Below the pieces are notes generated by a model. It was given only the letters and a program-made list of their open reading frames with translations. It was not told the origin of the DNA and ran no database searches. DNA of 64,000 nt, taken from contig CM030932.1 in assembly GCA_018136815.1 (NCBI GenBank), forward strand, positions 4,029,790 through 4,093,789, given 5' to 3'. Below, in pieces: positions 1-10,009 of the stretch (positions are counted from its first letter, which is position 1; the number at the start of each line of letters is the position of its first letter). Origin of the DNA: Isochrysis galbana. Its lineage: Eukaryota > Haptophyta > Isochrysidales > Isochrysidaceae. The position numbers and the translations under genes are program-made.

Positions 1-130
1 CCCCTCTCCCTCTCCCCTCCCTCCTTCCCTTCCCCACACGCTCGCTTGCGAGCCCAGCCTGTCCCCTGCCCTCTTCACACCACGCGTACTCATCAGCACT
101 CATCCAAACCCCCGGCTTATCTCGCCGCAG

Positions 131-2185
131 ATACCGGCAGGCGCGGCCTACCGACTCAACTCCGAAAGGGAGGCGCCTGCCAGGCCCAGTCGCAACACCT
201 CGGGACCGAGCTTCTCTTGGTCGCCCGCGCATCCAGGGAATAATATCATCGGTAGCGCCTCCAGTGATGCTGGCTTCCTGATGTACCATGTGGGTAACAC
301 CCTAGTCTTTTTCGACCAGAAGGGGTCAGAGCCCAGCTCGTCGGATCTGCTCCAGGTGAGAAGATCTCGCGCAAGACGACATCGTGCGAGTGAAGCCTTG
401 TCAGCAGAGGACGCTTTAGCGGCGCTTTTGTGCGCCGGCGCATGCACGTGACCAGGCGCCTGGAGACGTACCGAGCCTCGCTGCAGCCTACCGATTTGAT
501 CATCCTTCCCCTGGACCCGTGTACACACCTCATCTCCATAGTGCCTGTGCACCGGCCCAACGTTGGATCTGCACCCGGGTGTGGTCACTCCCTCTCCCGT
601 TGTTCACCGCCTGCCGCAGCTTCGTGACATTGTCACGTGCCACGACATGCATTGGATGACGAGCAGCAGCGGCGCGGCCAACGGCAGCGGCGGCTCGGTG
701 CTGGAGGTGCTTATCGGCCTCAAGAGTGGCGAGGTGCTCTTGTGGCACCCCATGTTGCGCAAGGAGCCGTCTCGGGGCCTTGTACCCGCCATCACGGGTG
801 GCGGAGAGGGTTCAGTCCTTTGTGTCAAGTGGCGTCCAAAAGCCGAAGGTTCAAAAGCCGTCGTCAGTGCTGTGTGTCTCGCCGTCGCTGGCCGGGGCGG
901 CCGACTCGCTCTCTATGGTCGGAGAGTATTGGAAACGCCGCCCCCGTCGCCGTCCCGCCGAGGGGTGGTGCGTGCCTCGTCTGCCCGGCGCGAGGGAAAC
1001 CGGTGCCTCTTTGTTTCGCTAGGAGTGCTCCACGTCTCAGATTCAGGCGGTACAATCACCGCGATCGCCTTCAGCCCGAATGGTGAGATGGTGGCTGCCG
1101 TCACCTCGGATGGTATACTGGCGGTGTACGCTCTCCTCCCCACGCGCGGGAGAGATTTCCATGCGAACGACGCTGGTGTGGATGCGTTGGGTGCAATGGG
1201 CGCTAGGATTGGCGCCGTGCCGCTTTCAAAATGCTCGTCGAGTCAGAGCAGTGTCGCCGGTCCAACCGGCGCCGCAGCCACCCAAGAGAGCGCAGTGAGC
1301 GGTGCTAGCGGCGGCGCAACTAACGATCTAGCATCGGGCTCTACAGATCAAGTGAGCGACAACGCCAAGCTCGTTTTTCGGCTGCGCTCCTACTTTGGGG
1401 GTCTGCTTTGCGTTGCATGGTCTGCCGACAGCAGATGCATCGTTTGCGGCGGCGAGGACGATCTCATCTCGGTCGTCTCGACTGCGAGCGGCGAGATTGT
1501 CGCAAGGGCACAGGTGCGCGAGAACCAGTCGGCCCTATCGATGCTAATCCACTGTCGCGCAATCGTTGAGAAAAGTCTCCCCGCTTGCTCGCGTTTTCGC
1601 GAGCCGAGCTATTGCTCTTAGGCTGCAGGCGATCATATTGTACTCGGCCCCCGTTCAAAGACGTCCGCAATGCCCCAGCCACTGTGCCCGATCGCCCTGT
1701 GAGCTTACAGCCCCCTCTTCGGCGTGTGCTGAACTCAGGGCCACCGTTCATGGGTTCTGAATCTAGCCTTCCAGCCGACCCCCATGGCCAAGTCATCTGT
1801 TTCTCATGATGCCGCATCGACATCGCTGATGCCTCCACGAGTGCCGCCACGGTCATACGCATTCGCTTCTGTCGGCGCGGACGGCCTGATCGCATTTTGG
1901 GAGTATACCCCGCCCCATGGTGGTTCCTTTTATTTGCCTGGGGACGAAGGCCCCTCGTACAAAGCGCTTGGCGGCCAGGCAACTAGCGCTCGCGTGCTAC
2001 GGAGACCAAAATCGCATTCTAGTCTTCAGATCACTCCCTCCCCAAGCTTCCGGGCTCTCCCCTTGCTCTCGCCCCTCGTGTTGAAACCGGTCCATCATCA
2101 GCCTGTAAGTGGGTTGCTGTATGGAAGATCCGTCGTCCTTACGGCATGCATGGGCGGCCACTTAAAGACTTTCTCCAAGGTTTGA
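131..2185 (+). CDS. WDR20/creC-like WD40 repeat protein, 5'-partial, three exons
   Basis: Exons are read as 131-355, 620-1513 and 1739-2185, with phase-0 GT-AG introns at 356-619 and 1514-1738. The spliced product contains a hydrophobic strand ending NTLVFFDQKG, TCHDMHW, ITAIAFSPNGEMVAAVTSDG, SYFGGLLCVAWSADSRCIV, GGEDDLISVVS, then GHRSWVLNLAFQP, YAFASVGADGLIAFWEY and a C-terminal blade ending LTACMGGHLKTFSKV. This order and wording match the WDR20 / fungal CreC / plant DMWD-like family, WD40 propellers that act as cofactors of the deubiquitinases USP12/USP46 (CreB in fungi). The role here is inferred from family. The segment 935-1046 fits the propeller poorly and may hide a further intron. 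The true start lies upstream: 131 follows a pyrimidine-rich tract ending in AG, so this is probably an internal exon. Domain identity is good; exact exon edges are moderate. Confidence 0.82.
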
Positions 2186-2690
2186 CGCAGTCTCGTAGAA
2201 TGGTGGTTTGAGGGGGTAAGAGGTCAAGAGAATGGTAAGGCCTCGGGGCGAGTTCAAATAGGCAGGTCGTGGATGTGCACAGCATACCTTTCGGGGATTG
2301 TCGTCGGGCGGTAGAACGATCGACCTCTCGCCACGGACGAGTCCAACCGTCGCCGATGATTGATGTTGAGCATGCTAATGTGATGGGTAGCAGCAGCTAC
2401 GGCCCTCTCCATCCATCTGGGCCGCTGCATCGCTGGCGCCAGCAAATACAGTAGCTTAGCTGCAACTAATGGTGGTGTCTATGGTGTCGTGTCTGCCGTG
2501 AGTATGTGTATGTGTGGACTTGCTTGCGGTCTTGGTCATATAGCACGGTGCATGTGACGGACAAAGAAAAAAACAAAAAAACTTCTTAACTCTTTACTGC
2601 CGGGGGCGCAGCATGCAAATGGCTGCATCGTTTTTTACTTTTTAGACGCGAGAGAATGGAGGACCCCCTGGTAAAGTAGATAAGGGACGC
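2186..2690. other. Intergenic region, 3' flank of the WD40 gene
   Basis: No ORF with recognisable domains. It holds the presumed 3' UTR of the WD40 gene and AT-richer sequence with short A runs near 2565-2580. Nothing else can be supported here. Confidence 0.5.
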
Positions 2691-4203
2691 GTTACGCCAG
2701 GAAAGAGGTGGCCATATTTTTCCCGAATGTCCCTGCGCCGCGGCCTTCCGGCTGGCAGACATTTTCTTGCTGGCGGAGGGGGGGCGGGGTGTTGGGTGTG
2801 GCGAGGAGAAGGTGTTGCGGTCGGGGGGAGAGCCGCCCTTTAGGCTTCCCAAAGAGAGGCCCTCTCTCTTTACTTTCCCGCCTTCGCGTGTTTTGGTTTC
2901 TCCCTTCGGGTTGCATCCTCTCCGTCCGATCGGGATCCTCCGATCCCGATCTCCCTCTCTTTCCCCGTGTGTTAGGATAGGGGTGATCGCTCTCGATCCC
3001 CCTCCCTTGTTTTCTCATGTGTGCGCCCCCTTTCTTTCCTTGCGCGCGCCCCGTGTGTTTCCCGCGTTTTCTCTTGTCCCAGAGTTCCGAGAGTCGCGCC
3101 CATGGCCGCACTCCCTGGGGCTCTGGGCGAGCTCTCTCGACCACCGTCGCCCCAGGCTCGTGTGAGCGGTGTCCCTGCCGGTGCCATGCCTCCCTCCAGC
3201 CCCAGCGCTCCCCGTGCTCAGCCCTCCGTGAGCACGGTCGCCCCTGGAGAGCCCCATTCCTTGTCTCAACAATCTTTAGAGTCCCAATCCACATCCACAG
3301 CCACAGCCACTCCACTACGCCAGTCACATGGTAGCGGAGGCGTGCCCGCCTCACTGCCCGCCCCAGCCACTGCCTCACCTCCTGTCCTCGCCTCGCCCGC
3401 GGCTCCGCCATCTCACCAGCCGCCATCGCCCCACTCCGCACTTCCACCCCCGACCCACCAGTTTCACATTGCCAATCCATGGAACTCACCCACCCCATGG
3501 CACTCGCCACCGCCCCACCCTCACTCACCGGCCACCACACCCTACCCAGCCTAGCCATACAGTACCTACCAGCCCCCCCAACCCCCAGCCGGCCTGCCCG
3601 CCAACCACGGTGCCGCCGCGTTCACACAGCTGATCCAACAATTCCAGGACATGCTCGCACAATTCCAACACCCCCATCCTGCCCCCCCTCCCGCACCCTT
3701 CCTGCCATCTCCAGCCTTCTCACCGGTCATCTCCACCCCCTTGCCGAGCCAGCCTCCCTCAGCCCCAGCCTTCCCGCCCGCCTCCCGCATCGACGCCACG
3801 TTCGCCGCTCTCGCCAGTGAGCTTAAGAGCTTAAGAGTGACTTCGAAATCGAGATGGCAGCCTTCAAACAAGAGCTGCGTAGAGGGAGCTCGCTGCCGCG
3901 CTGTCGGGCGTCCTCCCCTCGCCTGCCCTCGCATCTCCCAAGCCGGCTTTACCTCAGCCATCTCCTGCCGTCGCCTCTCCTCTCCCTCCCGAGCCTCCGG
4001 CCCCGGCCACACCAACCCCGAATCCGCCTCCGAATCCGTCTCCAAATCCGACTCACACTTGCCTTCCTCACCGTCCGCATTCGAGCCCCATCCCACCTTT
4101 ACCGGCCGCCACCACCGCCTCCCTCACCACCCGCCTTGAGCCCGGCACACATGCCCCTTGGCTGAGGCGCGTTGTCCTCCGCATCTCCCGCCACCACCCC
4201 GCC
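2690..4203 (+). other. Pro/Ser-rich degenerate coding-like tract, possible retroelement gag remnant
   Basis: Strongly pyrimidine-biased sequence gives overlapping Pro/Ser/Thr-rich open frames on the plus strand (for example 3021-3554 and 3651-4139). Reading across frames gives a short coiled-coil-like patch near 3790-3880 (alternating L/K/E, then MAAFKQELRR), followed by a Pro-rich linker and a helical patch at about 4150-4380 (SDADSWLAGALLDCLD, then RKLLSFLES). That order resembles retrotransposon gag regions, but I cannot name the family. Frames change several times, so if coding it is decayed or spliced. The minus-strand ORFs here are composition shadows. Confidence 0.3.
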
Positions 4204-4683
4204 GTGAGCGACCTCCTTTTGCCGCCCTTCGACACGCCCGTGCATCCCTCCGAGTCTGACGCTGACTCGTGGCTCGCTGGAGCTCTGCTCGACTGCCTCG
4301 ACCAGTCGGCACCCCGAGTCTCCAACCTCATGGACGCCTGCCCTCGAGATGTTCTTCTTAGCGGCCGCAAGCTTCTCTCTTTCCTCGAGAGCATCCATCT
4401 GCCTCGCACGGGTGCCGAGGTTGATCTGCAGGGCGCGTGCAAGGGTGGCGATGAGGTCACGCTGAAGGCTCTGCTCGACATGGACGGCGTGCTCTGGGTG
4501 AATGTCGTCCCCTCGGGGTGTTACACGTTGATGAGGGAAGCGGCGCTCGAGGGTCACACGGCGTGTTTGGAGGTGCTTCTCGACTACGGCGCGGACGTCG
4601 ACTTGCGTGACTGGAGCGACGGGTGCGGTTCGACGCCGCTCATGGACGCGATCAGCTTCGGTCACGACGATGCGGTGGCGTGA
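4204..4683 (+). CDS. Ankyrin-repeat-containing fragment, cargo of a mobile element (159 aa ORF)
   Basis: The ORF ends in two ankyrin-like units: LQGACKGGDEVTLKALLDMD, and then MREAALEGHTACLEVLLDYG followed by ADVDLRDW and STPLMDAI. The pattern of alternating helices and GADVD turns is typical of ankyrin repeats, which mediate protein binding. The N-terminal half (SWLAGALLDCLD to LLSFLES) is helical and resembles a gag-type domain rather than ankyrin. The frame closes with TGA at 4681, and the next coding block starts at 4820 in another frame, so an intron or a decayed join lies between. Because the downstream block recurs elsewhere in the window next to transposon ends, this ORF is probably mobile-element cargo rather than a stable host gene. 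Confidence 0.5.
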   Translation: MSDLLLPPFDTPVHPSESDADSWLAGALLDCLDQSAPRVSNLMDACPRDVLLSGRKLLSFLESIHLPRTGAEVDLQGACKGGDEVTLKALLDMDGVLWVNVVPSGCYTLMREAALEGHTACLEVLLDYGADVDLRDWSDGCGSTPLMDAISFGHDDAVA

Positions 4684-4819
4684 TTGCCACTCATCATGCG
4701 CACGGCGTGCGCACGCATCTGGCGAAAATCCAGAGTCTTCCTCCCAGACATCTTCCACCACCACCCCGCTTCACGCATCACTCTCCTCTTCCCTCCTCCA
4801 CAAGCTTCGCTCCTACGCC

Positions 4820-5377
4820 ATGGGCCAGTACTTTGTCTTCATCGCCAAGCGACTCGGTCACCGCACCTACGAGGAGGTCCGCAGCCCAGCCTTCAGGTTC
4901 TGCGAGCACATGGAGGAGGGCATGAGCGGCGCCATCCTGGCGATGCTGCTCGTCACAGCCTCTGGCATGGGCCGTGGATGTGGAGACTTCCGCGTGGATC
5001 TGGCCAAGGAACGCTACCCGTCGATGTGGGCACTCATCAAGCCATACATGGGCCGCTGGTGCAAGGCAACCCTCATGCTCGTCGGCGACTACTCCGACGA
5101 GTATGACAGGATCCCCAAGGCCAAGTACATTGGAGACGAGGCCGCCGTCGCGTACCTCTGCATGGAATACATCATGGCGGTCGATTACGCTGAAACGGAT
5201 CCCTTGGTGCAAGTGCACCGTGCAGCTGGCAAACTCTACATGGAGAACAAGAAGGCCGTCCTCGCACGCGTCACGGACCTCGCCACCCAAGATCAGCCAA
5301 ACGACATCGTCGCCTCTCAGCACGAGGAAGAGGGATGTGAGAAAAATACGAAGAAGATGAAAACTCAGCCCGCGTAG
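4820..5377 (+). CDS. Unknown conserved protein of the GTTCCGTC-ended element family (fullest copy)
   Basis: An open frame from an ATG at 4820 gives about 185 residues ending in a Lys-rich tail (KKMKTQPA). The C-terminal half, from about RWCKATLMLVGDYSDEYDR through IGDEAAVAYLCMEYIMAVDY to VTDLATQDQPNDIVA, recurs at 39018-39327 (-), 32780-33046 (-) and, as a short tail, 35945-36089 (+). Each copy sits just inside a terminus of the same repeat family (here 5491-5520). The N-terminal half, from MGQYFVFIAKRLGHRTYEE to the WCKAT motif, is seen only here. I recognise no known domain. It could be the autonomous element's protein or a captured host gene that spread with the element. The open frame extends upstream to 4607 but without support for an earlier start. 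Confidence 0.55.
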   Translation: MGQYFVFIAKRLGHRTYEEVRSPAFRFCEHMEEGMSGAILAMLLVTASGMGRGCGDFRVDLAKERYPSMWALIKPYMGRWCKATLMLVGDYSDEYDRIPKAKYIGDEAAVAYLCMEYIMAVDYAETDPLVQVHRAAGKLYMENKKAVLARVTDLATQDQPNDIVASQHEEEGCEKNTKKMKTQPA

Positions 5378-5490
5378 CTGGGGGTTACCGCGTGTGTTGA
5401 GAGTGGGGGAGCGTGATTAGCTTTGTACTCATCATCGTCGTAATGATAATATTATTGTGGCTACCCAAAAAGAAAATAACAAAAAAATCA

Positions 5491-5520
5491 CCTGGCCCTC
5501 TTTTGACGGAACGCGACTTT
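5491..5520 (-). repeat. Type-A terminus of GTTCCGTC element family
   Basis: Reads, on the minus strand, AAAGTCGCGTTCCGTCAAAA then GAGGGCCAGG. The same motif recurs at 8360, 12805, 32534, 36275, 37942, 38852, 51321, 63837 and 63970. It lies about 110 bp beyond the stop codon of the unknown conserved ORF. I found no matching partner end upstream, so this copy looks truncated. Confidence 0.75.
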
Positions 5521-5759
5521 GGGATAGGTCCCCCCGACTACAGGCTACAGGCGGACGAGTTAGGCTCCACGCAAGAGAGAGGGTAGAAAATGGATAACCT
5601 TTCCGACATACCCGAGAGTGGGGACGAGTGAGGACGGGCCTCTTCTGGGGATCGGACTACTCCCGATGGCCGAACACACGCGTGCGCTCCAAGCGATTTG
5701 GATAATCCGTTATCTAAACCCGTCCGCGGCGGACTGGAAGACAGTCCTAGATCCTAGAT

Positions 5760-6426
5760 CTAATGGTTCAGTCGCACCCCACTAGGGAGAGCGGCGGTCT
5801 TCTTGAAGGTCGACTCGCGTAACCTCTTGGCTAGCATTAGCATTAGCGGAAACAGCACGCTTCCGGCCTTTTGGAAGCAAGCACTCGAAAATTTCAGACG
5901 GATTAAGCTCCTCAGGGAAACCAACTCGCGGGAAGGGACCCAAGGCTCCGGGAGTGAGGGGGAGAAGGGGCTAGGGGCACTGGGCGGCTGGGGGAGGGCT
6001 CGGCGGCTGGGGAGGGGAGGGGGTCGGCGGGGGAGGGGGGGAGGGGGGGGGGAGGGGGGGGTCGGCGGGGTGGGGGGTGGGGGGGGTGGGGGGGCGGTGT
6101 GTGTGGGGGGGCAGGGGGCAAGGGGGGGGGTCGAGAATAATAGAATAATCATACCGTCAGGGGGCCCAACCTTTTCACAAGCCGTGCCCCCCCCCCCCCC
6201 CCCCCAAGGGGAGGGGGGGGGGCAGTAGAAGTCACAAGTGCAAAACGGGGACGGTAGAAGTCCCGCGCCTTGGGGGGGGGGGGGTGGCAGTAGAAGTCAC
6301 AAGTGCAAAACGGGGACGGTAGAAGTCCCGCGCCTTTCTGGGAGCGAGGAAGGGAAGGGGAACGGGCGTGGCTACGACTCAATCACCCCAGAGCCGCGGG
6401 CGAGGTGAGAATATTAATTTTTTTTC
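5760..6426 (+). mobile_element. 5'-truncated non-LTR retrotransposon fragment
   Basis: Near 5850-5950 the plus strand encodes LPAFWKQALENFRR, matching the intact element's LPTFWKEALQNFRD near 46780. The far end, 6345-6426, carries the element's 3' signature: GGGCGTGGCTAC followed by a GC-rich stretch and GAGAATATTAA plus a T run, as at 48474-48538. Between them lies G-run low-complexity sequence (6000-6130) that is not element-like. Confidence 0.6.
6221..6339 (+). repeat. Two-copy tandem repeat, about 66-bp unit
   Basis: The string GCAGTAGAAGTCACAAGTGC and the following AAAACGGGGACGGTAGAAGT are repeated in order at about 6225 and 6291, separated by G-runs. It lies inside the truncated retroelement. 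Confidence 0.8.
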
Positions 6427-6760
6427 ACAACCACTCCACACCTTCACAGCTTGGGGGGGGGGGGGGGGGTTGAGTGTATTGTGTGATACTATCCACGGGA
6501 GAGACTTGAGACTTGATTTTTGATTGCGACCCCACCTTGCCCATGTCGCCTTTGCTGAGCAAAATTTGCGAGTTGGCGTCGTCAAGAGCGTTCATCCATC
6601 GCCGCAACCAAAAGTACAATCTGAATGGTATCCATGGCTGTTGCTGACGTTGCCGATGAGGCCACATAGCCCAACACCGTGCATGAAATTGTTTGATGTT
6701 CAGAATGCAGGCTGATGTGATGAATGATCCAAACCTTGGGCCGCGAGCTACAATTACCAC
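6425..6760 (-). CDS. Uncharacterised ORF, low confidence
   Basis: A minus-strand frame of about 110 codons contains FRLYFWLRRWMNALDDANSQ followed by ILLSKGDMGKVGSQ, with balanced amino-acid use unlike the surrounding low-complexity frames. It lies in lower-GC sequence (6500-7000), which suggests an exon or an inserted segment. No domain is recognised, and the C-terminal end runs into a G-run. It may be upstream or downstream coding of the same gene as the acidic tail at 7025-7213, but I cannot place splice sites joining them. Confidence 0.25.
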   Translation of the reverse strand: MVIVARGPRFGSFITSACILNIKQFHARCWAMWPHRQRQQQPWIPFRLYFWLRRWMNALDDANSQILLSKGDMGKVGSQSKIKSQVSPVDSITQYTQPPPPPPSCEGVEWL

Positions 6761-7024
6761 ATCACCGCTGCTTCATGTCAACTTAGGACCCATTGTTATG
6801 GAGAGTACCGTATCGCTGCCCGTTCTCTTGGCTGGAGCAAAGCAGTGCATGAAATCGGAGTATCCATTGTCCAGCCGGGAGGTCTTGGCTCAAGCAGTCC
6901 ATGTATCGCACAAAGGAATCGGTAGAGACCACGGCGCACATCGAAGCCAGTAGAAGACTTCACTCCAAAATTGAAAGAAGTCTACAACCGTTTGTGGCAC
7001 AGCCAATCGTCAATCGAGTGCAAC

Positions 7025-7213
7025 TCAATCGTCTTCCTCCTCTCCATCGCCCTCCTCCTCGTCATCATCTTCTTCGCCGTCTTCGTCGAAGTCTTCCTCT
7101 TCTTCATCATCATCGCCGTCGATTTGAATGCGCCCCTGCAGATACCGCAGGTGCTCGGGGCTACGATCCGTGTGGGGGGGCAGGGTATAAACAGTTAGGT
7201 GGCTGATGAAGTC
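7025..7213 (-). CDS. Terminal exon of unknown gene with acidic C-terminal tail
   Basis: After a minus-strand acceptor ending CCCAG (7214-7218) an open frame reads DFISHLTVYTLPPHTD, then HLRYLQGRIQIDG, then a run of about 35 Asp/Glu residues to a TGA at 7027-7025. A candidate upstream exon at about 7265-7400 encodes SKWGAEFEALEEDDQFTYLD on the same strand, but its obvious donor is out of phase with this exon, so the join is unresolved. Acidic tails are common in chromatin and nucleolar proteins; no family is assigned. Confidence 0.35.
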   Translation of the reverse strand, partial: DFISHLTVYTLPPHTDRSPEHLRYLQGRIQIDGDDDEEEEDFDEDGEEDDDEEEGDGEEEDD

Positions 7214-7674
7214 CTGGGCAGTGATGAAGAAAGCCGGGTGGGGGGTGGGGGGTGGGGGAAGTACCCCATGAGCGAGGCCAGGGTATCGAGGTATGTGAAC
7301 TGGTCATCCTCCTCGAGCGCCTCGAATTCAGCCCCCCACTTCGACGCCGCATCCTTGATCTGGTTGGTCCCGTCGGCGCGGCTCCTCTTGTTGCTGTTGC
7401 TCTGCGCGAGGGGCGGGAACCGGGGAGGGGGGGGGGTCAGGAGGTGTGCAGGGAGGGGAAGGGGGCAGGAGTGGGAAAAAGGAGAGCAGTCCAAGCCGCC
7501 CAGAGCCACCATCTTACATTCCCCCTCCCCCCGCCCTCCCTCGCCCTCCCCCTACGAGCCCGCCTGCCGCGCCGCGCCAGGCGACTGGCAGAGAGGGAAG
7601 CCCGGCTCCGCCCGCACCGCCATGGCCGATCGTCGGCGCTGCCCGGCCTGCGCGTATCGCCTACCCCCGTCGGT

Positions 7675-7830
7675 ACAATCTCTCTCTCCCCCCCCCTCCC
7701 CCCTGTCTCTCTCAAACGTACTCCTTCCTACCTACACACGCGTACATCACACACATCTTCACACAGATATAAACACATATACTTTTCCTTATATGGAGTC
7801 GACCTGGATTCTCTCTCTCTCTCTCTCTCG

Positions 7831-7861
<31 letters not shown>

Positions 7862-8105
7862 CCCCTCCCCCCTCGCTCGCTCGCTCGCTCGCTCACTCCG
7901 TGCCCCCGCCTCTCCCCCCGCCCCCTTCTTCCCTCCTTCCCTCCCTCCCTCTCTCTCTCTCTTTTTTCCGTATCTGGACCTCTCTCTCTTCCCCCCCCCC
8001 CCCGCTCCCCCTCTCTCTCCCTCCCTCCCCCTCCTCCCCCTCTCTCCCTCCTCTTCTCTCTCTCCCTCCTCCCTCCCTCCCTCCCTCGCTCGCTCGCTCC
8101 TCATT
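7675..8105. repeat. CT-rich low-complexity block
   Basis: Near-continuous CTCT, CCTC and CTCG microsatellite-like sequence on the plus strand, giving Ser/Leu/Pro (plus) and Arg/Glu/Gly (minus) pseudo-ORFs. No gene is supported. Confidence 0.85.
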
Positions 8106-8359
8106 TAATCTACGAGTACTCCGTACTTACCTCTCAATCCACTCTCTCTACTTTATCCGCCACGCTTCTCCCTTTCTTTTTATCCATCGTCTCCAGGAAG
8201 AAGTTGAACAAGTCGAACCCTCCTTTCCAATCAGGATCAGAATCCGTAACCAGAGTCCAGAGACGTCTAGAGACGGGAAGGACGCATTACTTCTCTCCCT
8301 CAGTGAGATCTGATCGTCGTACTTTAGTCCGTCCCTCTGCGTCGCTCTCTTGTCGCATA

Positions 8360-8395
8360 AAGTCGCGTTCCGTCGAAAGAGGACCAGCCGGCCGT
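8360..8395 (+). repeat. Type-A terminus of GTTCCGTC element family
   Basis: AAGTCGCGTTCCGTCGAAAG followed by AGGACCAGCC, then GTTTTGTTTTCACTTA as in the copy at 63837. A short tandem duplication (GCTCGCCGCCCTTGCTTCAC, twice) follows at 8470-8513. No partner end was identified. Confidence 0.7.
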
Positions 8396-8753
8396 TTTGT
8401 TTTCACTTAGGAGTGTGACGGTGTTTTGTGTCCGCTTAGCGTTTTCGCACTGAACGGCTCCGTCTGGTGCTCGCCGCCCTTGCTTCACTGCTGCTCGCCG
8501 CCCTTGCTTCACGCTAACGTGATTGCCGGGCTCTCGGGGTAACTAGTAACTAGAAACTAGAGCCTGAGCGTATCTTAGACTAACCTCTTAATTAAAGCTA
8601 AGGCTGATGGGGGTTAGGTTGTGCTAAGATGGTACGCTGCTCCACTCCGAGAAAGCAAGGGGAGGCGAAAGGGGATGGTGGTGGGCGAGCTTTAGCGTTG
8701 GGGAGAGAGAGAGAGAGAGCTTGGGCGGTGCGGGGCGCGGGGCGCTTGCGCGG

Positions 8754-9160
8754 CGATAATAATAATGTAACTGAGCATTAGTACCACTACCACTACTCTC
8801 ACTAGCCCGGTACTAACACGACAACCCTCAGCGCACCTGTCCATACGCCTCGGCGCATGCTGCTGCCACAGATACATACACATATGCACCCCTCCACATC
8901 TCACATCTCCCCCCTCGCAGATGCAGATCCCCGGCTCCCATTCCCATTCTAACCCCCCACAAGTTAAAATGAGGGAAAACCGCCTAGTCAGGCGAACCGA
9001 CCTACGTCGGCCGACTCACCTAGAAAAAGCACCCGGGGGCGGGGGGGGGAGCGAGGAACTCTCTAAACCAAGAAGAACGGCCCTTACCAGCTCGCGCCGT
9101 GAGCGGTGCTCGAGAAATAAATGACTGCGACTCGAGTAGCGTGCGCCACCTGGGATACTC
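8754..9160 (+). repeat. Dispersed repeat R4, copy 1 (about 400 bp)
   Basis: It begins with an (AAT)n-like run and TAACTGAGCATTAGTACCAC, contains CCCGGTACTAACACGACA, CACAAGTTAAAATGAGGGAA and CCGACCTACGTCGG, and ends CTCGAGAAATAAATGACTGC. The same order occurs at 56120-56480 (+), 56535-56690 (+, truncated), 57265-57640 (-) and 57640-57897 (+). No terminal inverted repeats and no coding capacity were seen, so the class is unknown. Confidence 0.75.
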
Positions 9161-9780
9161 TCCTCGCCCTACACCTACAACTATCGGTAAAACGATAGGG
9201 TCATGGAGCGCGCGCCGCTCCCCTCCCCTCCTGCCGCCACCCCCCCCGCCGCGACGGACGATCGGGCCATGCTCGACGCCGCGCACGCGAAGCGCCCGTG
9301 TGAGGGCGCCCCCCCAATCCAGGTACGCACGAGACTCGTCCCGTGCCGGCCGACACTACAAAACTCGCAGTATATAACCCGAACCCCCTGACGGATAATC
9401 GAAAACAACCCGATAACGCACGAGAAACTCCAAAAGAAAGCCCGCCGGATATAAGGATTAGCAAAGGAGGGGACTATTACCTCCTTATCACAGGGTGTCT
9501 TGTGCCATTTGTGGTTCTATACCGTTCGTGTGCCTTGTGTGGTAGTGCCCCACTAGGTATCTTTGAATCATCTTGTCATGGCGTAGCGCGATGGCGGCGC
9601 GGCGCGCCGCTCTCTCACCGCCGCCGGGGCTCGCGCTGCGGGCTCCCGGCGATATGGAGCTCCCACCCAGGTAGAAGGACCTCCTGCGCGGCGCGCCTGT
9701 GGCGCATCTTCAGTGCCCTCTGCGCGGTAATAAAAAATAATTACAACTGGGAATATCGGCGGCTGCACTGAGCCGCTGGC
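9161..9780. other. Intergenic region, no supported gene
   Basis: Short overlapping frames only. No domain, repeat match or RNA gene could be supported. Confidence 0.45.
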
Positions 9781-10009
9781 CGATGCCGCACGCCGACGCA
9801 GGTGAAGACGCAGGTGAAGATGTCCCAGCAGGCCCTGCAGAGACCCCGGCAGAGCCCGGGGGCGGGCGGGCGGGTCATCTGAGCGCCCCGGCTTGCATTA
9901 ATGGTCATGTCTCGGGCCTAGGCTCCTTCAGACGGCGAAGGGGTAGCGTTGCGCACTCCCGGGGTTGCTGGAGTGCTGCAGCGGCAAACTGCGAGGATGC
10001 TGCTGAGGC

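Noticed and set aside
2692-3558. Long minus-strand ORF (288 codons), Arg/Gly/Glu-rich
   Set aside because: It is the complement of Pro/Ser-rich sequence and has no domain or splice pattern; a composition artefact.
5803-6228. ORF with long Gly run
   Set aside because: G homopolymers at 6000-6130 create the frame. Only the first ~40 codons match LINE sequence.
7199-8410. Two overlapping ORFs of 350-400 codons
   Set aside because: They run through CT microsatellite sequence and give Ser/Leu/Pro runs in every frame.
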